Positions 26,618 through 35,629 of a stretch of DNA of 54,737 bases are shown here, piece after piece. The stretch is from positions 1-54,737 of the forward strand of contig JAEUIN010000239.1 of the NCBI GenBank assembly GCA_016793115.1, in the 5' to 3' direction. This DNA comes from Planctomycetaceae bacterium. Its GTDB lineage: Bacteria; Planctomycetota; Planctomycetia; Pirellulales; PNKZ01. The notes below the pieces were generated by a model. That model saw only the letters and a program-made list of their open reading frames with translations, did not search any database and was not told the origin of the DNA. Position numbers and translations under genes: made by a program. Position 1 is the stretch's first letter. Each line of letters opens with the position of its first letter.

Positions 26618-27658
26618 CTAAGCACTTCGGAGCGGCAGCGAGATGTCGCTGCCGGTGTCGATCGCCAGCAGCGCCGCTTCCAGCACTTCCTGGGCGTCGC
26701 GGGCCGTGCGGGCTTCGCAGAGCGGCGCGAACTCGTCGCCGGTTTCCAAACAATAAAGAAAGTTCGCGCTCGCGTTTTGCAAATGCTGCGGCAACGGCGG
26801 CACGTCGAGCGGCGCGCCCGCCGGATTCTCTTTCGTCGCCAACAGCAGCTTGCCTTCCTCGCCGGACTCGACGAATAGCGTCCCCGCCGTGCCGTAAATC
26901 ACCGTTTCGTAGGCCGTGAGATCGCCGATCTGGGTCCAACTCGCTTCGGCGATCGCCATAGCGCGCGGGTAGGCCATGAGAATCACGGCGTTGTCTTCGG
27001 CCAGCACATCTTCCTTGCAGAGCCGGCCGCCGACGGCCGTCACGCGATTCGGCAAGCCGAGCAAATAGCCCGCGAGGCAGGCGCCGTAGCAGCCGTAGTC
27101 CATCAAGGCCCCGGCGCCGTTGAGTTCCGGATCGTAGAGCCAGTTCACGAAGTAGTCGCTGCAGCCGTGTTCCAGCGGCCCTTCATGCGCGGCCCGATAC
27201 TTCACTTGCCAGATACGTCCGACTTCGCCCGCTTTGGCGAGCGCCAAGGCACGCTGCATCTGCGGCCGCCAGGCGAACGGCCAATTCACCATCAGCCGTA
27301 CGCCGGCGCGACGGGCCGCGGCCAACATGCGGTCGGCCCCGATCAAGTCGGCCGCCATCGGCTTCTCGACGAGAATATGCAAGCCCTTCGCCGCTGCGGC
27401 TTCGGTCATCTCGACGCTGATCGCGTTGTCGCCGAACAGATATACGGCGTCGAGTCGTTCGCGATCGAGAAGCGTTTGAAAATCTTTATAGGTCGCGCAC
27501 TCGAACTCTTTCTTGGCTTGTTCGAGAAGCGGTTTATTCGGATCGGCCACGGCCGTCAGCAGGCCGTGCCGCGTGCCGAGCAAATCGCGCAGATTGCGCC
27601 ACACGTGATCGTGGGTAAGTCCCAAAGCGCCGATACGAAGCGTCTTGCTGAGCTGCAT
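26618..27658 (-). CDS. Gfo/Idh/MocA family oxidoreductase (second copy)
   Basis: The 346-residue soluble enzyme has an N-terminal Rossmann domain (IGALGLTHDHVWRNL, where the usual GxGxxG is altered) and the hallmark EKPMAADL after it. The C-terminal sheet domain includes GALMDYGCYGACL, the place of the catalytic residues. It oxidises a sugar or inositol-type substrate with NAD(P). It follows the MFS transporter gene on the same strand with a 115-bp gap, so import and oxidation of one compound by the pair is plausible. It differs clearly from the homologue at 2452-3780, being shorter and lacking that protein's tail. Confidence 0.85.
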   Translation of the reverse strand: MQLSKTLRIGALGLTHDHVWRNLRDLLGTRHGLLTAVADPNKPLLEQAKKEFECATYKDFQTLLDRERLDAVYLFGDNAISVEMTEAAAAKGLHILVEKPMAADLIGADRMLAAARRAGVRLMVNWPFAWRPQMQRALALAKAGEVGRIWQVKYRAAHEGPLEHGCSDYFVNWLYDPELNGAGALMDYGCYGACLAGYLLGLPNRVTAVGGRLCKEDVLAEDNAVILMAYPRAMAIAEASWTQIGDLTAYETVIYGTAGTLFVESGEEGKLLLATKENPAGAPLDVPPLPQHLQNASANFLYCLETGDEFAPLCEARTARDAQEVLEAALLAIDTGSDISLPLRSA

Positions 27659-27725
27659 GCGGGGGAAGTTCGGGGTTCAAGGTTCCAGGTTCAGGGTAGA
27701 GCGCGGAGCGACGTTTTGAGTTATT

Positions 27726-27750
27726 GTCCCCCGGCGAGTCGCCGGGGGGC
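27726..27750. repeat. GC-rich hairpin between the MFS and Gfo/Idh genes
   Basis: CCCCCGGCGA pairs perfectly with TCGCCGGGGG with almost no loop, in the gap downstream of the MFS gene. On the minus strand it is followed by ACAATAACTCAA rather than a T run, so it is a weak terminator candidate or a small repeat. Confidence 0.5.
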
Positions 27751-27773
27751 GACGCCGTCGCGCCGTCACGTCG

Positions 27774-29060
27774 CTACTTCGACTCGGCGACTTCGCGCGG
27801 AAACATCACGGCCAACGCTAACGTACACACGGCCGCCAGCGCCGCGCACCAGAGCCAGATCGGATTCCACTCGTAAACGGTAGCTTCACCGACGCCGTGC
27901 GCGAAGCGCCCCCCCATAAAGCCGCCCCAAATGCCGCCGACGACCATCCCTAGCCCGACGACGAGCACGCCGTACACCGTTTGCACGCTTCCCTTGATGT
28001 CGCTCGGCGCGGAGCGATCGAGGTAGATGAACGCCGTCGCCAAGAAGAAAGCGAAGCAGAAGCCGTGCAAGGCTTGGGCAATCCCGGCGATCAGGCAAGC
28101 CGCGGCGAAGGGGAGCGGCCACGTCGGTGCGCCGGCCAGGAGCACGCAGCGAATCGCGTAGCAACTCGCGCCGAGCAGCAACACGCGTTTATATCCTAGC
28201 CGGGCGATCATCAAGCCGAGCAGCGCCATGGCCAGAATCTCGGTGATCTGGCTGATCGTCATGAACCGCTGCGCCCAACTCGCAAGTTGCTCGCGACGCA
28301 GCACTTCTTCGACGACCAACTGATTCCACTTAAAGTAGTATTGGTGAGCCATTGCGATGAAGAAGCTCACGCCGAACAGCACGGCGAACTCGCGCTTCCG
28401 CAACAATTGAAACACCACGCCGGGAGCGAACTTGCCGCTCCCCCGATCCGTCGGCGGCGTATGCGGCAGCGTGAAACAGTAAAGCCCCATCAGCAGTCCG
28501 CCGAACCCGGACACGGCGAACGCCACGCCGCGGGCCTTATTCAACTCCGCGCCAGAGAGCCCCTGCAAAAAGTAGAACTCGATCAGCCACGCCGGCACGA
28601 TAAACCCGATCGTCCCCCACAGACGAACGAGCGGAAACTCGCGGTTGCGATCGGCCAAATGGTGAAAGGCCATGGAGTTGGTGAGCATGGTCGTCGGCAC
28701 GTAGAGCACGCTGTAGGCCGTGCCGAGCAGCACGACCGGCCAAAACTCGGTCTGCCGATAGAGTGCGAGCATCAAGAGCCCCGAGACGAAGTGGCACGCG
28801 CCGAGCACGCGTTCGGTCGGCAACAGCCGATCGACAAGCTGCCCGACGACCAATGGCGCGAGCACGGGGCCGACGCTGATCGCCCCCATGAACCACCCGA
28901 TTTCTCCCTCGCTGAACTCCAGCGCATTCTTCAGATACGCGGCGACGATGGTGAGATACGCGCCCTGCACGAAGTATTGCAGAAACATCATGCCGCAGAG
29001 GCGGAGCTTGACGGAGCGCGGCGTGACGGCCGAGCTTGAGTCACTGACGGTGTCGATCAT
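27774..29060 (-). CDS. Major facilitator superfamily transporter (nucleoside:H+ symporter-like)
   Basis: A 428-residue inner-membrane protein with about twelve hydrophobic helices and a central cytoplasmic loop near 200 (TLPHTPPTDRGSGKF). The start, MMFLQYFVQGAYLTIVAAYL, and features such as YFKWNQLVVEEVL are like the NupG/XapB nucleoside:proton symporter group within the MFS. The substrate could equally be a sugar. The Gfo/Idh oxidoreductase gene lies just downstream. On the other side it is divergent from a secreted esterase gene. Confidence 0.82.
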   Translation of the reverse strand: MIDTVSDSSSAVTPRSVKLRLCGMMFLQYFVQGAYLTIVAAYLKNALEFSEGEIGWFMGAISVGPVLAPLVVGQLVDRLLPTERVLGACHFVSGLLMLALYRQTEFWPVVLLGTAYSVLYVPTTMLTNSMAFHHLADRNREFPLVRLWGTIGFIVPAWLIEFYFLQGLSGAELNKARGVAFAVSGFGGLLMGLYCFTLPHTPPTDRGSGKFAPGVVFQLLRKREFAVLFGVSFFIAMAHQYYFKWNQLVVEEVLRREQLASWAQRFMTISQITEILAMALLGLMIARLGYKRVLLLGASCYAIRCVLLAGAPTWPLPFAAACLIAGIAQALHGFCFAFFLATAFIYLDRSAPSDIKGSVQTVYGVLVVGLGMVVGGIWGGFMGGRFAHGVGEATVYEWNPIWLWCAALAAVCTLALAVMFPREVAESK

Positions 29061-29219
29061 GGCGCGAATGTGCGAAGTGAGGGGGAGGGCGATGCCGCCA
29101 CTCTACCCGGCGCGTCGCCAAGCGAACATCCCGACCGCTCGCTTTGCGGCGGGAAATTGTGTTCGCGCGGCCGGGCGAGTATCGTAGCGGTTCGCTTTTT
29201 GACTTTGGAGTCGCCCGCT

Positions 29220-31274
29220 ATGTCGCTTGCTCGCCGGCTTGTCTTTGCTGCATCGCTCCTCTTCTGCTGTTCGGTCGTCGCCGTGCAAGCTTCCGCACAA
29301 GATAGCGCGGCTTGGCCGCCGAAAATCGAACGCCGACTCCCGCCGCAAGCCAAACCGCTTGCGGAAGCGGATCGCAAGCGGGCAAAAGCCGCGCTGGAGG
29401 AGATCCAGGCCGCGCTGCAGGGGCTCGGCGACATCGACGCCGCCGACCGGGCCGATGTCGACATCTTCGCTAAGGCGCTCGACTATGCGCTGCGGCACAA
29501 CGAATTCTTCGACGCCAAGAAAGACCTGGCCCGAGTCGAATCGCTCCGCAAGGCGGCCCTAGAACGCATTGCGGCGCTGAAACGGGGCGAAACCCCGTGG
29601 CAGTCGCAAAGAGGCGTCGTCGTGCGCGGCTACCGTTCGCGATTGGACGACTCGGTCCAACCATACGGCCTCGTCATCCCCGCAAAGCTCGACCTCAAGA
29701 AACGCGTGCCGTTGTATATTTGGCTGCATGGTCGCGGCGATACAAGTTGCGACTTGCAGTTCATCGCCAACTTCCTCGGCACAAAAGCGCCCGGCCCGCT
29801 GCAACTCGACGACGCGATTATCGTTCATCCGTTCGGCCGCTACTGCAACGGCTACAAGAGCGCCGGTGAATCCGACGTCTTCGAAGCGGTCGACAACGTG
29901 CGACGCCGTTACAACATCGACGACGATCGCATCGTCCTGGCCGGGTTCTCCATGGGCGGAGCCGGAGCGTGGCACCTTGGTGCGCATCATGCCGACAAGT
30001 TCTGCGCCGTTCACGCCGGCGCGGGCTTCGTCGACGTGAAGCGTTATCAAAACATCACCGCCGACACGATGCCTCCGTGGTACGTGCAAACGTTGTGGGG
30101 CCTTTACGACGTGCCCGACTATCGCCGCAACTTGTTGAACGTGCCGCTCGTCGCCTACAGCGGCGAGCAAGACAAGCAAAAGGCCTCGGCCGACATCATG
30201 GAAGCCGAACTTGCGAAGGAAGGGCTCAAACTCACGCATCTCATCGGCCCCGGCATGGGACACAAATACCATCCGGATGTGCTGCTCGACGTGCAACGGC
30301 GGCTCCATGACTTCGTGGAGCAAGGTCGCAATCGCTATCCGGCGAAAGTCTCGCTGCAAACCAAGACCCTGCGTTACCCCGGCTTGTATTGGGTCGAGGC
30401 CTTGCGGCTCGCGAAGCACTGGGACGACGCCCGCATCGACGCCGAATTCGACGGTAAGTCGAAGCTCGCGGTCGCGACAAAGAATGTGACCGCGCTGTCG
30501 CTGACCAGCCCGCGGCCGGGGCTCGGCTTCGATTCGCGTCTGGAACTCACGATCGACGGCCAAGCGGTTGCGCTCCCCGCGCCGCCGAAAACAAACACTA
30601 AGCCTGAAGGCACGGATCAGATCGTGTTTTTGATTCATGACGGCAACGCGTGGCGGCAACAAGAAGGCCCAAAGCTTTTCGAGGAAAAGCAAGTCAAGCA
30701 GCCCGGTCTGCAAGGCCCGATCGACGATGCTTTCCTGAGTCGCTTCACGTTCGTGAAGCCGAGCGCCGCGGCCGGCATGTCGGCGGTCGATCGGTGGGTC
30801 GCCTTTGAGTCGCAACACGCCGCCGATCGTTGGCGCAAGTTGATGCGCGGCGAGCCGCTCAACGCCGATGCGGCAAGCGTCGATCTCGTCGACGACCAAA
30901 ACGGCAATCTGATCCTCTGGGGCACGCCCCAAACCAACCCGGCGATCGCCAAGATTCTCGACAAGCTTCCGATCAAGTGGACGGAAAAGACCGTCGGTAT
31001 CGGCGATCTGGAGTTCGACGCCGCCAAGGTCGTGCCGGTGCTGATCTATCCGAATCCGCTCGATCCGTCGCGCTATGTCGTCCTCAACAGCGGGCTCACT
31101 TTTCGGGAGGCGCACGACAAGACGAACTCGCAGCAAAATCCGAAGCTGCCCGATTGGGCGTTCGTCGACGTCACTCAGCCGCCGACCGACGAGTTGCCGG
31201 GGAAGATCGTCGCCGCCGGCTTCTTCGACGAGCGGTGGCGCTATCAAAAGCAACCGGCGGTCGACGCGAAGTAG
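29220..31274 (+). CDS. Secreted esterase/peptidase-like alpha/beta hydrolase
   Basis: A 684-residue exported protein. The signal peptide covers about 1-27 (LVFAASLLFCCSVVAVQASAQ). A helical region (40-125) precedes an alpha/beta-hydrolase core: the oxyanion segment LYIWLHGRGD at 165-174, nucleophile S244 in GFSMGG, D318 in SGEQDKQK and H348 in GMGHKYHPD. The rest, about 380-684, is a mixed module with no recognised catalytic role. This resembles the prolyl-oligopeptidase/feruloyl-esterase-like hydrolases (LpqC/PHB-depolymerase style) common in planctomycetes. The ATG at 29220 has GGAG upstream. The longer open frame to 29070 would hide the signal peptide. Confidence 0.8.
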   Translation: MSLARRLVFAASLLFCCSVVAVQASAQDSAAWPPKIERRLPPQAKPLAEADRKRAKAALEEIQAALQGLGDIDAADRADVDIFAKALDYALRHNEFFDAKKDLARVESLRKAALERIAALKRGETPWQSQRGVVVRGYRSRLDDSVQPYGLVIPAKLDLKKRVPLYIWLHGRGDTSCDLQFIANFLGTKAPGPLQLDDAIIVHPFGRYCNGYKSAGESDVFEAVDNVRRRYNIDDDRIVLAGFSMGGAGAWHLGAHHADKFCAVHAGAGFVDVKRYQNITADTMPPWYVQTLWGLYDVPDYRRNLLNVPLVAYSGEQDKQKASADIMEAELAKEGLKLTHLIGPGMGHKYHPDVLLDVQRRLHDFVEQGRNRYPAKVSLQTKTLRYPGLYWVEALRLAKHWDDARIDAEFDGKSKLAVATKNVTALSLTSPRPGLGFDSRLELTIDGQAVALPAPPKTNTKPEGTDQIVFLIHDGNAWRQQEGPKLFEEKQVKQPGLQGPIDDAFLSRFTFVKPSAAAGMSAVDRWVAFESQHAADRWRKLMRGEPLNADAASVDLVDDQNGNLILWGTPQTNPAIAKILDKLPIKWTEKTVGIGDLEFDAAKVVPVLIYPNPLDPSRYVVLNSGLTFREAHDKTNSQQNPKLPDWAFVDVTQPPTDELPGKIVAAGFFDERWRYQKQPAVDAK

Positions 31275-31436
31275 CTCGCGTCGGCGATATGCGATGTTCC
31301 GCGGTCGTGCTTGCACGGCGCGCTGCGCACTGCCGGCATGACAACTCGTTGAGCCCGCAAAATTTCTCCAGTTCCTCCGGTCGATGCTCGATATAGCGAG
31401 TGACTTAGTGCGCTTGCACTAGGCGCGGAGGAAGGG

Positions 31437-32687
31437 ATGCCTCGCAGATCGCTGGCCTTGCTCGCCGTCGCCGTCGCGTCGATCGCGACGCTGGGCGGCT
31501 GCGCGCATTCCAAACGGCATACGGCGGCGCCTCCGGTCAAAACGGCCGGGTATGAACTGCCGCCGATCGAACGCGGACGCGTCACGGCCGTCGCGCCCGA
31601 GGTCGCTCTTGCGGCGGACGGCGAAGAGGTGCCGGCCTTGCCGACCGCGGCCCATGCCTATGTAGCGCTCAGCGCGGCCGAAGCCCAATGTCTCGCCGTC
31701 GAATACTCCACGCTGGGCAACTTGCTCGATCGCGAGCGCCGCGCCGTCGGCATGAACGATCTTAAAAAGTGCGCGCAGCCGGCCCGCTGCGCCGTGCTGA
31801 TCGTCCTGCAGGCCGCGGCCCGCGAAGCGCGCAACAAGAACTCGGCGGACGCTCTGAAGCTGTATTACGGACTGGCGGAGGTGGAAGCCGGCCTCGACGC
31901 CGTCGCGGCGAGCGAGCCGATCCTAGCCGACCTGCTGGCGAAGGCCGACGAACTGAAGGCCGCGGATCTGGAGCGTCCGTTCGATCGGACGGAGTTTGAG
32001 CGTCAGCAACTCGCGCTGGCCTCGCGCCGCGCCGATCTGGAAATCAAGCAAGCCAAAATGAACGCCCAACTGCGGGCCTTGCTCGGGCTCCCGTCGACGC
32101 CGAACGACGCCTACTTCTGGCCGACCGAGCCGCTCACCGTGTCGACGACGCCGCTCGACGCGGAGGAAGAAGTGGGTTACGGGCTGGCGACACGGCCGCA
32201 ATTAGTCGCGTTGCGGCAACTGCCGAATTGCGGTGCGGTCGACGGACTCGACGCGGTTCGCGAATTACTCGGCGGCACGCATTCGGGCCTCGGCCTGAAA
32301 ACGAAACTGGCCGCGCTCAAGTTGCACGCGCTGTGCGAAGGCACAAGCAGTTGCGAACCGTGCGCGCGGCAAGGACAGTTGGCCGAATTGCGCGAGAGTC
32401 GCGAGAACACGATCGCCGGCGAAATTCGCGCCGCGGTCGTCGGCGTGGTCGCCCGTCGCCGGCAAGCCGCGCTCGCACAAGAGCAACTCGAATCACGGGG
32501 CGTGCGACTCTCGCAACTGGAAGAGCTGCGGGAAACCGGCGGCGCGAATTTCATCGACATCGCCACGGCCAAACTCCACGTGGTGGAAGCCGAGCAAGCC
32601 GTGGTGTCGGCCGTGGCCGAGCTCAAACGAGCCGAAGTCGAACTGCACGAATTGGAAGGGGCGCTCGTCGCCGAGTGCGGCCGGTAG
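31437..32687 (+). CDS. TolC-like outer-membrane lipoprotein
   Basis: A 416-residue lipoprotein. The lipobox is LGGC with the acylated cysteine at C22 (ATLGGCAHSK). The body is long alpha-helical, with Leu/Ala/Glu/Arg heptads at about 120-225 and 310-410. These helical hairpins and the paired pattern suggest the outer-membrane efflux protein (TolC/OprM) fold. Cysteines near 310-320 (CEGTSSCEPC) are unusual in such proteins and might form a disulfide or bind metal. A ribosome site (GGAGGAAGGG) precedes the ATG. It is transcribed toward the DevBCA-type operon; it could be that operon's outer-membrane partner, but this is inference from proximity. Confidence 0.65.
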   Translation: MPRRSLALLAVAVASIATLGGCAHSKRHTAAPPVKTAGYELPPIERGRVTAVAPEVALAADGEEVPALPTAAHAYVALSAAEAQCLAVEYSTLGNLLDRERRAVGMNDLKKCAQPARCAVLIVLQAAAREARNKNSADALKLYYGLAEVEAGLDAVAASEPILADLLAKADELKAADLERPFDRTEFERQQLALASRRADLEIKQAKMNAQLRALLGLPSTPNDAYFWPTEPLTVSTTPLDAEEEVGYGLATRPQLVALRQLPNCGAVDGLDAVRELLGGTHSGLGLKTKLAALKLHALCEGTSSCEPCARQGQLAELRESRENTIAGEIRAAVVGVVARRRQAALAQEQLESRGVRLSQLEELRETGGANFIDIATAKLHVVEAEQAVVSAVAELKRAEVELHELEGALVAECGR

Positions 32688-32852
32688 GACGTTCACCGAC
32701 ACGCCGACCTCGTCAAGAGAGAAATGCGGCGGCTCACCGCCTTCGCAAAAACCTGCGATTTCGCGGCGGCGGGCTAAGACGAGTGAACGCGATTCGTCCG
32801 GCGTGACGCATTGCCGCTCATCCGCCGGGCGCAAGTTCGATCACGCCCAGGC

Positions 32853-33101
32853 CTACTCCGACGGAATCTCGAGAACCGTGAGGCGGTTGTCGATCCGCAA
32901 TCGCGCGGCGCGACAGAGTCCGCGCAATAGCTCTTGCGCCAACTGCTTGTGATAGAAAGTGCGCACGGAACCGGTCAGAATCAGCCGGCCGCCGCTGATT
33001 CCGAGATACAAACCTTGCACGTTGAAGTGAGCCTCCTCCGTCAACAACGAGCGAGCTTCCGCGCACAATTCTTCATCCGACGTTTGCACGACCGGGTTCA
33101 T
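32853..33101 (-). CDS. BON-domain protein
   Basis: An 82-residue protein consisting of little more than one BON domain: LYLGISGGRLILTGSVRTFYHKQLAQELL, then an RxRIDNRLTV strand at the end. BON domains (as in OsmY and secretins) bind phospholipids or help proteins attach to membranes. No signal peptide is visible, so it may be cytoplasmic. GGAGATAGGA precedes the ATG. It lies 150 bp downstream of the ABC-ATPase gene on the same strand, possibly as the last gene of the unit. Confidence 0.8.
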   Translation of the reverse strand: MNPVVQTSDEELCAEARSLLTEEAHFNVQGLYLGISGGRLILTGSVRTFYHKQLAQELLRGLCRAARLRIDNRLTVLEIPSE

Positions 33102-33253
33102 GTCCTATCTCCGCACTACGAATCGTCAACCCCGGCGACTAGAGCAACTCCGATGCCGAGCGAAGAGAGCCGACTTAGATTCCCGGCAGTCGATACGAAG
33201 CTTCTGCGCCAATCCGCGCGGAAGCGATTCGGCGGCCGGACGACGAGAGTCGA

Positions 33254-34426
33254 CTAGCGTTGACGTTCGAAGAGCACTTTGCCGATCTCCTCCTTGAACG
33301 TAGCGCTGGTTTGGCGCACGGATTCGTATTCCGTTTTATCGAGCGCGCAGAGATGGAGATCGGTTTTGGCCCGGACCGTGGCTTTGCGCGGTTCGCCGGT
33401 TTCCAGGGCCATTTCGCCGAAGAACTTCCCCTCGTCGAGCACCGCGACCGTCTCGTTTCCGGTCGACTTCTCCAGCACGACTTCGGCTTCGCCGCTGCGG
33501 ATGAGATAGAAATTGTCGCCGACGTCGCCTTGTCGAAACACGACGTCGCCGGCCTTGCATTCGACGAGTTCCATTTGGTCGGCCACTTTCGTGAGCGTGT
33601 CGGGCAGTAGCCCGCTGAACAGTGGAACGCGGCGGAGAAACTCGCAGATCGCCTGCGACTCGCTAATCATCACGTCGCTGATGATCCGACCGTCGACCAT
33701 GTTCACGATCCGATCCGCGACGTCGAGAATACGATTGTCGTGAGTGACCAAGAGGATCGTCGTCAAGTTCTCGCGCGCGAATTTGCGCAACAGGTTCACG
33801 ACGTCGCGCCCGGATTGCTTGTCGAGCGCGGCCGTCGGTTCGTCGGCTAGTATCACTTTGGGGTTGTGCACGAGAGCCCGCGCGATGGCGACGCGTTGAC
33901 GTTGGCCGCCGGACAGTTGCTGCGGCTTGTAGTGAATTCGATGCCCGAGGCCGACGGCTTCGAGCATCGCTTCCGCGCGCCGATTCATCTCCTTGACGTC
34001 GGTCTCCTTCAATTCGAGCGCCATGCGGACGTTTTGATGAGCGGTGAGCGACGTGAAGAGATTGTGCGCTTGAAAGATGAACCCGATGTCGCGGCGTACG
34101 TCGCCGAGTTGCTGGGCCGAGAGGCCGCGGAGTTCGCGTCCCATGATGGTGATGCTGCCGTCTTGCACCGTCCGCAGGGCGCCCAAAAGGGTGAGCAGCG
34201 TCGTCTTTCCGGAACCCGACGGCCCCGTCATGATCACGATTTCGCCGCGTGCCAGCGTAAGCTCGTTGTTGAAGAGCACTTGTTTCTTCAACTCACCTTC
34301 GCCGAAGGTGTGGTTCAGGTTGCGCACGCAGATGGCGCAATTCGCCGCGAAGGCTTCGCCGCGAAGGGCGGGATTCGAGCGCGTCGCCGGCTGCGATGGT
34401 CGCTGCTTCGTCACGGGTAAATCCAT
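33254..34426 (-). CDS. ABC transporter ATPase (DevA/LolD type) fused to a cyclic-nucleotide-binding domain
   Basis: The 390-residue cytoplasmic protein has two domains. Residues about 30-252 are an ABC ATPase: Walker A GPSGSGKTT at 68-76, Q-loop FQAHN, signature LSGGQ at 171-175, Walker B VILADEP at 191-197 and H-loop VTHD, closest to the MacB/LolD/DevA branch. Residues about 262-385 form a cyclic-nucleotide-binding domain, with AGDVVFRQGDVGDNFYLI and the phosphate-binding cassette FFGEMALETGEPRKATV. The cassette keeps Glu and Arg, so ligand binding is plausible. The fusion suggests that export is gated by cAMP, cGMP or a related nucleotide. It is the last gene of a four-gene operon. Confidence 0.9.
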   Translation of the reverse strand: MDLPVTKQRPSQPATRSNPALRGEAFAANCAICVRNLNHTFGEGELKKQVLFNNELTLARGEIVIMTGPSGSGKTTLLTLLGALRTVQDGSITIMGRELRGLSAQQLGDVRRDIGFIFQAHNLFTSLTAHQNVRMALELKETDVKEMNRRAEAMLEAVGLGHRIHYKPQQLSGGQRQRVAIARALVHNPKVILADEPTAALDKQSGRDVVNLLRKFARENLTTILLVTHDNRILDVADRIVNMVDGRIISDVMISESQAICEFLRRVPLFSGLLPDTLTKVADQMELVECKAGDVVFRQGDVGDNFYLIRSGEAEVVLEKSTGNETVAVLDEGKFFGEMALETGEPRKATVRAKTDLHLCALDKTEYESVRQTSATFKEEIGKVLFERQR

Positions 34427-34443
34427 CGTCTAATCTCGTCTCG

Positions 34444-35595
34444 CTAGAACAGTTCCGCGGGGTCGGTGGTCAACACCTTGCCCATCGTCAAACAGCCCGA
34501 CACGATGCACATCGCGGCCGTCAGCCCGGCGACTCCGAGCGTGCGCAGCGCGCTCATGTCCATCAGCAGGCCGGTGGCGAAGGCGACGACTTGGTACAGT
34601 GCGGCGGCCGTAATCGCTCCGGGAATAAAGCCGAACAGCGACAGCAACAGCGCCTCCTGCAAGACGACGCCGATAAAGTAGCGCGGGCGGTAACCCATGG
34701 CCTTGAGCGTCGCGAACTCGCGCAAGTGGTCGGCGATGTCGGCGAACAGAATTTGATAGCAAATGATCGTGCCGACGAGAAACCCCATGGCCGTACCGAG
34801 CGCGAACACATAACCGATCGGCGTGGCGCTGCTCCAGAAGCCGAGTTCGACGTCGAGAAATTGCTCTTTCGTGTAGACTTCGACTTGAGGCGGAACGAGC
34901 GCGCGCAGCTCCCGGGCCGCGACCGCGGCATCGACGCCGGGTCGGAGTTTGACGAGGCCGAAATCGACGTCGTCCAAACTCTCGGGCGCATGCGGATGGG
35001 AGTAAATCGCGGCGGCGAAGGTACGATCGGAACAAAGCGCCGTACCGTCGTCGGCGAAGTCGGTCCCGAGCGAAATCGTGCCGACGACGTGCACTTTTCG
35101 GCCGGCCAACTCCGCCGTGTCGCCCACTTTCAAATCGCCGAAGTCGCCTTTCGACTGCCGATCGAACAGCACGCTGTCGGGCCGAGTCAACAACCGGGCC
35201 TGCTCGTCGAGCCCCTTTAACAACAGCGGCGGGTTTATCGGATCGAACGCCAAGACTCGGATCGGCGGACCGACCACCGCACCTTCGATCTTCCAACTCG
35301 AGAGGTTGTTTTCGAAATAGAGCGGCGACGCCGAAGCGACGAGCGAAGACGACTCCGCGAGTTGCAGATAGCGTTTGGGAAATTTTTGTCGGACGGAAAT
35401 CGTGTAGCGCTGCGGATTGACCAGCACGACGTCGGCGTCGAACAATCGCGGCAAGGCCAAGGTGCTGTCGAACATCGCTCCGCGAAACCCGAGTTGCATG
35501 AACATCAGCAGCACGGCGAACCCGATCCCGGCGACGGCCATGGCCAGCCGCTTCCGGTCGTGCGTCAGATTTCGCCAAGCCAGCGGAGTTTTCAT
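34444..35595 (-). CDS. ABC transporter permease, DevC/FtsX type (first of two)
   Basis: A 383-residue membrane protein. A transmembrane helix near residues 20-38 (VAGIGFAVLLMFMQLGF) leads into a large periplasmic domain of about 200 residues, and three hydrophobic helices at the C-terminus (240-375) form the FtsX core. DevC-type permeases pair with a DevA ATPase and a DevB fusion protein. It starts 34 bp after the sister permease stops and ends 17 bp before the ATPase begins, so cotranscription is likely. It and the neighbouring permease share their opening phrase (TPLAWRNL / TPLAWLNL) and overall topology, so they are likely duplicates that form a heterodimer. Confidence 0.86.
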   Translation of the reverse strand: MKTPLAWRNLTHDRKRLAMAVAGIGFAVLLMFMQLGFRGAMFDSTLALPRLFDADVVLVNPQRYTISVRQKFPKRYLQLAESSSLVASASPLYFENNLSSWKIEGAVVGPPIRVLAFDPINPPLLLKGLDEQARLLTRPDSVLFDRQSKGDFGDLKVGDTAELAGRKVHVVGTISLGTDFADDGTALCSDRTFAAAIYSHPHAPESLDDVDFGLVKLRPGVDAAVAARELRALVPPQVEVYTKEQFLDVELGFWSSATPIGYVFALGTAMGFLVGTIICYQILFADIADHLREFATLKAMGYRPRYFIGVVLQEALLLSLFGFIPGAITAAALYQVVAFATGLLMDMSALRTLGVAGLTAAMCIVSGCLTMGKVLTTDPAELF

Positions 35596-35629
35596 GTCGT
35601 CGTCGCGACCGTCGCGATAATCCTGAAAT

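Noticed and set aside
32818..33066. Antisense frame over the BON gene
   Set aside because: The minus frame ending at 32853 has the BON pattern and a ribosome site; the other frame of this strand does not.
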